A DNA stretch of 18,174 bases from NCBI GenBank assembly GCA_903853515.1, contig CAINTU010000020.1, positions 1-18,174 on the forward strand, written 5' to 3'. How positions within the stretch are numbered: the stretch's first letter is position 1; every line of letters starts with the position of its first letter. Below are positions 15,970 through 18,174 of the stretch, one piece after another. Position numbers and translations under genes: made by a program. This DNA comes from an uncultured Micrococcales bacterium (GTDB taxonomy: Bacteria > Actinomycetota > Actinomycetes > Actinomycetales > Microbacteriaceae). The notes under the pieces are model-generated. The model saw only the letters and a program-made list of their open reading frames with translations. It searched no databases and had not been told where the DNA came from.

Positions 15970-17235
15970 ATGACTCAGATCAACAACTTTTTGGCAGTTC
16001 TCAAGGTTGTCGGTGTTGGCGGCGGTGGCGTCAACTCGGTAAACCGAATGATTGAAGCTGGCTTGCGAGGTGTCGAGTTCATAGCTGTGAACACCGACGC
16101 CCAACAACTTTTGATGAGCGATGCCGACGTCAAACTCGACATAGGCCGAGACAGCACTCGCGGTCTTGGCGCGGGAGCAGATCCAGCCGTTGGCCGCAAG
16201 GCAGCTGAAGACCACTCTGACGAGATAGAGCAGGTTTTGCGTGGGGCTGACATGGTTTTCATCGCAGCAGGTGAGGGCGGTGGCACCGGTACGGGTGCCG
16301 CGCCTGTGGTCGCCCGCATTGCTAAGAGCCTCGGTGCTCTGACCGTTGCTGTGGTAACTCGACCATTCGAGGCTGAAGGCCGCCGTCGCATGATGCAAGC
16401 TGACGAGGGCATCGCCAATCTGCGCAAAGAGGTTGACGCACTCATAACCGTCTCTAACCAAAGACTTATCGAGCTCGGTCGTGACGATTTGACAATGCCA
16501 GAGGCGTTTAAACTCGCGGATGACATTCTGCGCGCTGGTGTTCAAGGCCTAACTGACCTCATCACTTTTCCGGCAACCATCAACACCGACTTTGCAGATG
16601 TTCGTTCAATTCTTCAGGGATCAGGCACGGCGCTTATGGGTATCGGCAGCGCCAAGGGCGAAGATCGAGCTCTTCGTGCTGCAGAAGAAGCGATTAACCA
16701 CCCGTTGCTCGAGAACAGCATCGACAATGCCCAAGGCGTATTGATGCAAATTGCCGGTGCATCAGACATGAAGCTCAAAGAAGTCAATGAGGCAACCAAG
16801 CTAATTCAAGAAATGGTTCACCCTGATGCCAATATCATCTGGGGCCAGTCGATTGATAGCTCGCTTGGCGACGAGATTCGCGTGACCGTTGTTGCAGCTG
16901 GTTTTGGTGAGCACGATTCACACGCTTTGGCCAACTCGCGTGGCGCATGGCAGAACGCCAAGCCAGCCACTGGTTCTATTCCAGCTCAGAACGCGGCAGC
17001 AGTTGCGCCTCAGGTTTCGGCCGCCGAAGAAACTCCTTGGTATGACCAAGCGGCAACTCAGGCGCTAAACAAAGTTCCGCCGGTAGAACCTCAGGCAACT
17101 GAAAGTTCTAGCTTCGTATCGTTCCTAGACGAACAAGAGGTTAATCTCGACCTAGAGTCGATAAAGCCAAAGCGCACAGCCAGTCAAGAATATGGCGACG
17201 GTTTCGACATCCCAGGATTTTTTCTAGACAATTGA
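15970..17235 (+). CDS. ftsZ: Cell division GTPase FtsZ
   Basis: Tubulin-like GTPase that polymerises into the cytokinetic ring and recruits the septal wall machinery. The 421-residue protein begins MTQINNFLAVLKVVGVGGGG, typical of actinobacteria. The GTP-binding signature is GEGGGTGTG at 101-109, and the catalytic T7 loop is N205-TDFAD210. The globular domain continues to about residue 315 (DEIRVTVVAAGF). A linker of about 90 residues rich in Ala, Pro, Gln and Ser follows. The C-terminal end reads GDGFDIPGFFLDN, whereas most FtsZ proteins end in a D-[IV]-P-x-F-[LM]-[KR] peptide; the acidic ending is unusual. GAAGG lies five bases before the ATG. The stop overlaps yggS as TTGA. No ftsA is present, so SepF probably anchors the ring. 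Confidence 0.98.
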   Translation: MTQINNFLAVLKVVGVGGGGVNSVNRMIEAGLRGVEFIAVNTDAQQLLMSDADVKLDIGRDSTRGLGAGADPAVGRKAAEDHSDEIEQVLRGADMVFIAAGEGGGTGTGAAPVVARIAKSLGALTVAVVTRPFEAEGRRRMMQADEGIANLRKEVDALITVSNQRLIELGRDDLTMPEAFKLADDILRAGVQGLTDLITFPATINTDFADVRSILQGSGTALMGIGSAKGEDRALRAAEEAINHPLLENSIDNAQGVLMQIAGASDMKLKEVNEATKLIQEMVHPDANIIWGQSIDSSLGDEIRVTVVAAGFGEHDSHALANSRGAWQNAKPATGSIPAQNAAAVAPQVSAAEETPWYDQAATQALNKVPPVEPQATESSSFVSFLDEQEVNLDLESIKPKRTASQEYGDGFDIPGFFLDN

Positions 17236-17933
17236 GCCATTCAGATCAGGCTTCGCCGATGGCGAGCGCGCTTGCCGATGTTCAGGCTCGCATCGCCAAA
17301 GCAGCCGATTTGAACTCAAGGCCACTCGAAGATATCACGCTGATTGTTGTTTCGAAAAACAAGCCGGTGTCGGTGGCGAAGGCGTTGTTTGATTTAGGTA
17401 TTCGTGATTTCGGTGAAAATCGTGATCAAGAGGCAAAACCCAAAAGCGTTGAACTCACTGAGTTGACTAACGGTGAAGAAGTAACTTGGCACTTCATCGG
17501 CCAGCTTCAAAGCAACAAAGTCAAATCGATGCTCACCTATGCATCTTCGTTGCATTCGCTTGATCGCGATTCGTTACTAAAAGAGCTGGCAAAACAACTA
17601 TCGTCGGGCGAGCGCACTCTCGATGTTTTTATCGAACTCAATTTGACTCAAGACGAAGGTCGCGGGGGAATCGAGCCCAAAAATTTATTGCCATTCGCCG
17701 AAGCGGTTCTTGCTGTGCCGCAACTCAGGCTAAAAGGGGTAATGTCTGTGGCGCCGCTTGAGGTTGACCCAAACCGCGCTTTTGAAGCGACCTGGCATGC
17801 ATCTGAGCAGCTGAAAACAGTAAAGCCAGAGGCGAAATACATCTCTGCTGGTATGAGTCATGACTTTGAAGCAGCTATTGCCCACGGCGCGACACACTTG
17901 CGCATCGGCAGTGCAATAACTGCCTTTGCATAG
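17232..17933 (+). CDS. yggS: PLP homeostasis protein, YggS/PROSC family
   Basis: Pyridoxal-phosphate-binding protein of alanine racemase-like fold that buffers PLP and affects amino acid metabolism; it has no known catalytic reaction. Recognisable parts are VVSKNKP with the PLP lysine K42, GENRDQEAKPK, WHFIGQLQSNKVK, GRGGIEP, LKGVMSVAP, and SAGMSHDFEAAIAHGATHLRIGSAI near the C-terminus. The length is 233 residues from TTG at 17232, which overlaps the ftsZ stop as TTGA and implies coupling. An ATG at 17259, with CAGG upstream, would give 224 residues and is a fair alternative. The gene is the usual neighbour between ftsZ and sepF in Gram-positive bacteria. The pgeF (laccase-domain) gene often found between ftsZ and yggS is missing. 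Confidence 0.94.
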   Translation: MSHSDQASPMASALADVQARIAKAADLNSRPLEDITLIVVSKNKPVSVAKALFDLGIRDFGENRDQEAKPKSVELTELTNGEEVTWHFIGQLQSNKVKSMLTYASSLHSLDRDSLLKELAKQLSSGERTLDVFIELNLTQDEGRGGIEPKNLLPFAEAVLAVPQLRLKGVMSVAPLEVDPNRAFEATWHASEQLKTVKPEAKYISAGMSHDFEAAIAHGATHLRIGSAITAFA

Positions 17934-17954
17934 TTTGGGTTCTAACCTTAAATT
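17925..17954 (+). promoter_or_regulatory. Weak candidate promoter for sepF
   Basis: TTTGCA (17925-17930) and TAAATT (17949-17954) are separated by 18 nt at the end of yggS, and transcription would begin near 17961, about 20 nt before sepF. The match is modest and read-through from ftsZ is equally possible. Confidence 0.25.
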
Positions 17955-17982
17955 GTCGGGGACGGCATCTAAGGAGTATCAA

Positions 17983-18174
17983 ATGTCTGTTGTTAGATCA
18001 GCTCTAGATTGGTTGAACATTGGTTCAGGCCAAGCAGCTTCGAGCGAACCACGCCCAGTTGCGCCTATGGGCGAAAGAGTCAGCAAAGTCGTTCCTATCT
18101 CTAGGCCTAGAAACCGCGGTGGCGTTTCGGTTGCCGAAATCGTAACTCTCAACCCAACCGGCTACCAAGATGCG
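17983..18174 (+). CDS. sepF: Cell division protein SepF, 3'-truncated by window edge
   Basis: FtsZ-binding membrane anchor of the division ring in bacteria lacking FtsA. The 64 codons present read MSVVRSALDWLNIGSG at the start, a probable amphipathic membrane-targeting helix, then a polar linker with GERVSKVVPISRPRNRGG. The beginning of the globular SepF domain follows, with SVAEIVTLNPTGYQDA, which matches the family's pattern of I-x-T-L-x-P-x-x-Y-x-[DE]-A. A strong ribosome-binding site AAGGAG (17971-17976) lies six bases before the ATG. The 49-nt gap after yggS holds only a weak promoter-like pair. The FtsZ-binding surface lies beyond the edge, so it cannot be compared here with the atypical FtsZ tail. 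Confidence 0.93.
   Translation, partial: MSVVRSALDWLNIGSGQAASSEPRPVAPMGERVSKVVPISRPRNRGGVSVAEIVTLNPTGYQDA

Noticed and set aside
15913..16545. Two long minus-strand frames (210 and 183 codons) opposite ftsZ
   Set aside because: The plus strand encodes complete FtsZ GTPase motifs; the antisense products look like reversed-frame artefacts and have no promoter or ribosome-binding site that I can see.
1..18174. Mobile elements, CRISPR arrays, tRNA or rRNA genes, phage genes or a new defence-like system
   Set aside because: No array of repeats, transposase, integrase or structural RNA was recognised on either strand; the whole window is accounted for by a conserved dcw cluster and its neighbours.

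Overview
The window is a division and cell wall (dcw) cluster of an actinobacterium. Gene order is the actinobacterial one: a polyprenyl synthase and a DUF3040 membrane protein, then mraZ-rsmH-ftsL-ftsI-murE-murF-mraY-murD-ftsW-murG-murC-ftsQ-ftsZ-yggS-sepF, with no ftsA and no ddl. Base composition looks moderate, near 50% GC by eye, and intergenic spaces are very short. With the protein character, this suggests a small-genome member of the Microbacteriaceae (freshwater or marine Luna-type lineages such as Rhodoluna or Aquiluna). That placement is inference, not proof.

Layout: (1) 1-956, minus strand, 3'-truncated: polyprenyl diphosphate synthase. (2) 1034-1411: DUF3040 two-helix membrane protein, divergent from it. 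(3) 1412-1670: control region of the main operon, holding a 16-nt palindrome and three 10-bp-phased TGGRN boxes overlapping a TATAGT -10, i.e. a MraZ-type operator. (4) 1671-15826: mraZ, rsmH, then twelve division and murein genes on one strand, mostly joined by 1-4 nt overlaps or gaps of a few bases. The larger gaps are 119 nt before rsmH, 19 nt before ftsI, 12 nt before ftsW and 47 nt before murC. (5) 15827-15969: ftsZ leader with a long imperfect hairpin. (6) ftsZ, overlapping yggS, then sepF, which runs off the right edge.

How the genes work together: MurC, MurD, MurE and MurF build UDP-MurNAc-pentapeptide in the cytoplasm. MraY transfers it to undecaprenyl phosphate and MurG adds GlcNAc, giving lipid II. 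FtsW and FtsI polymerise and crosslink it at the septum, scaffolded by FtsQ and FtsL. FtsZ forms the ring, anchored by SepF in organisms without FtsA. RsmH methylates 16S rRNA and MraZ controls the operon. The upstream prenyl synthase could feed the lipid carrier or quinone pool.

No mobile element, CRISPR array, RNA gene or novel multi-gene system was found. The points worth a second look are local: an altered amino-acid-selecting motif in MurE, an atypical FtsZ C-terminus, the mraZ operator with an adjacent palindrome, leader hairpins before rsmH and ftsZ, a likely leaderless prenyl synthase gene, and heavy use of TTG/GTG starts at coupled junctions.
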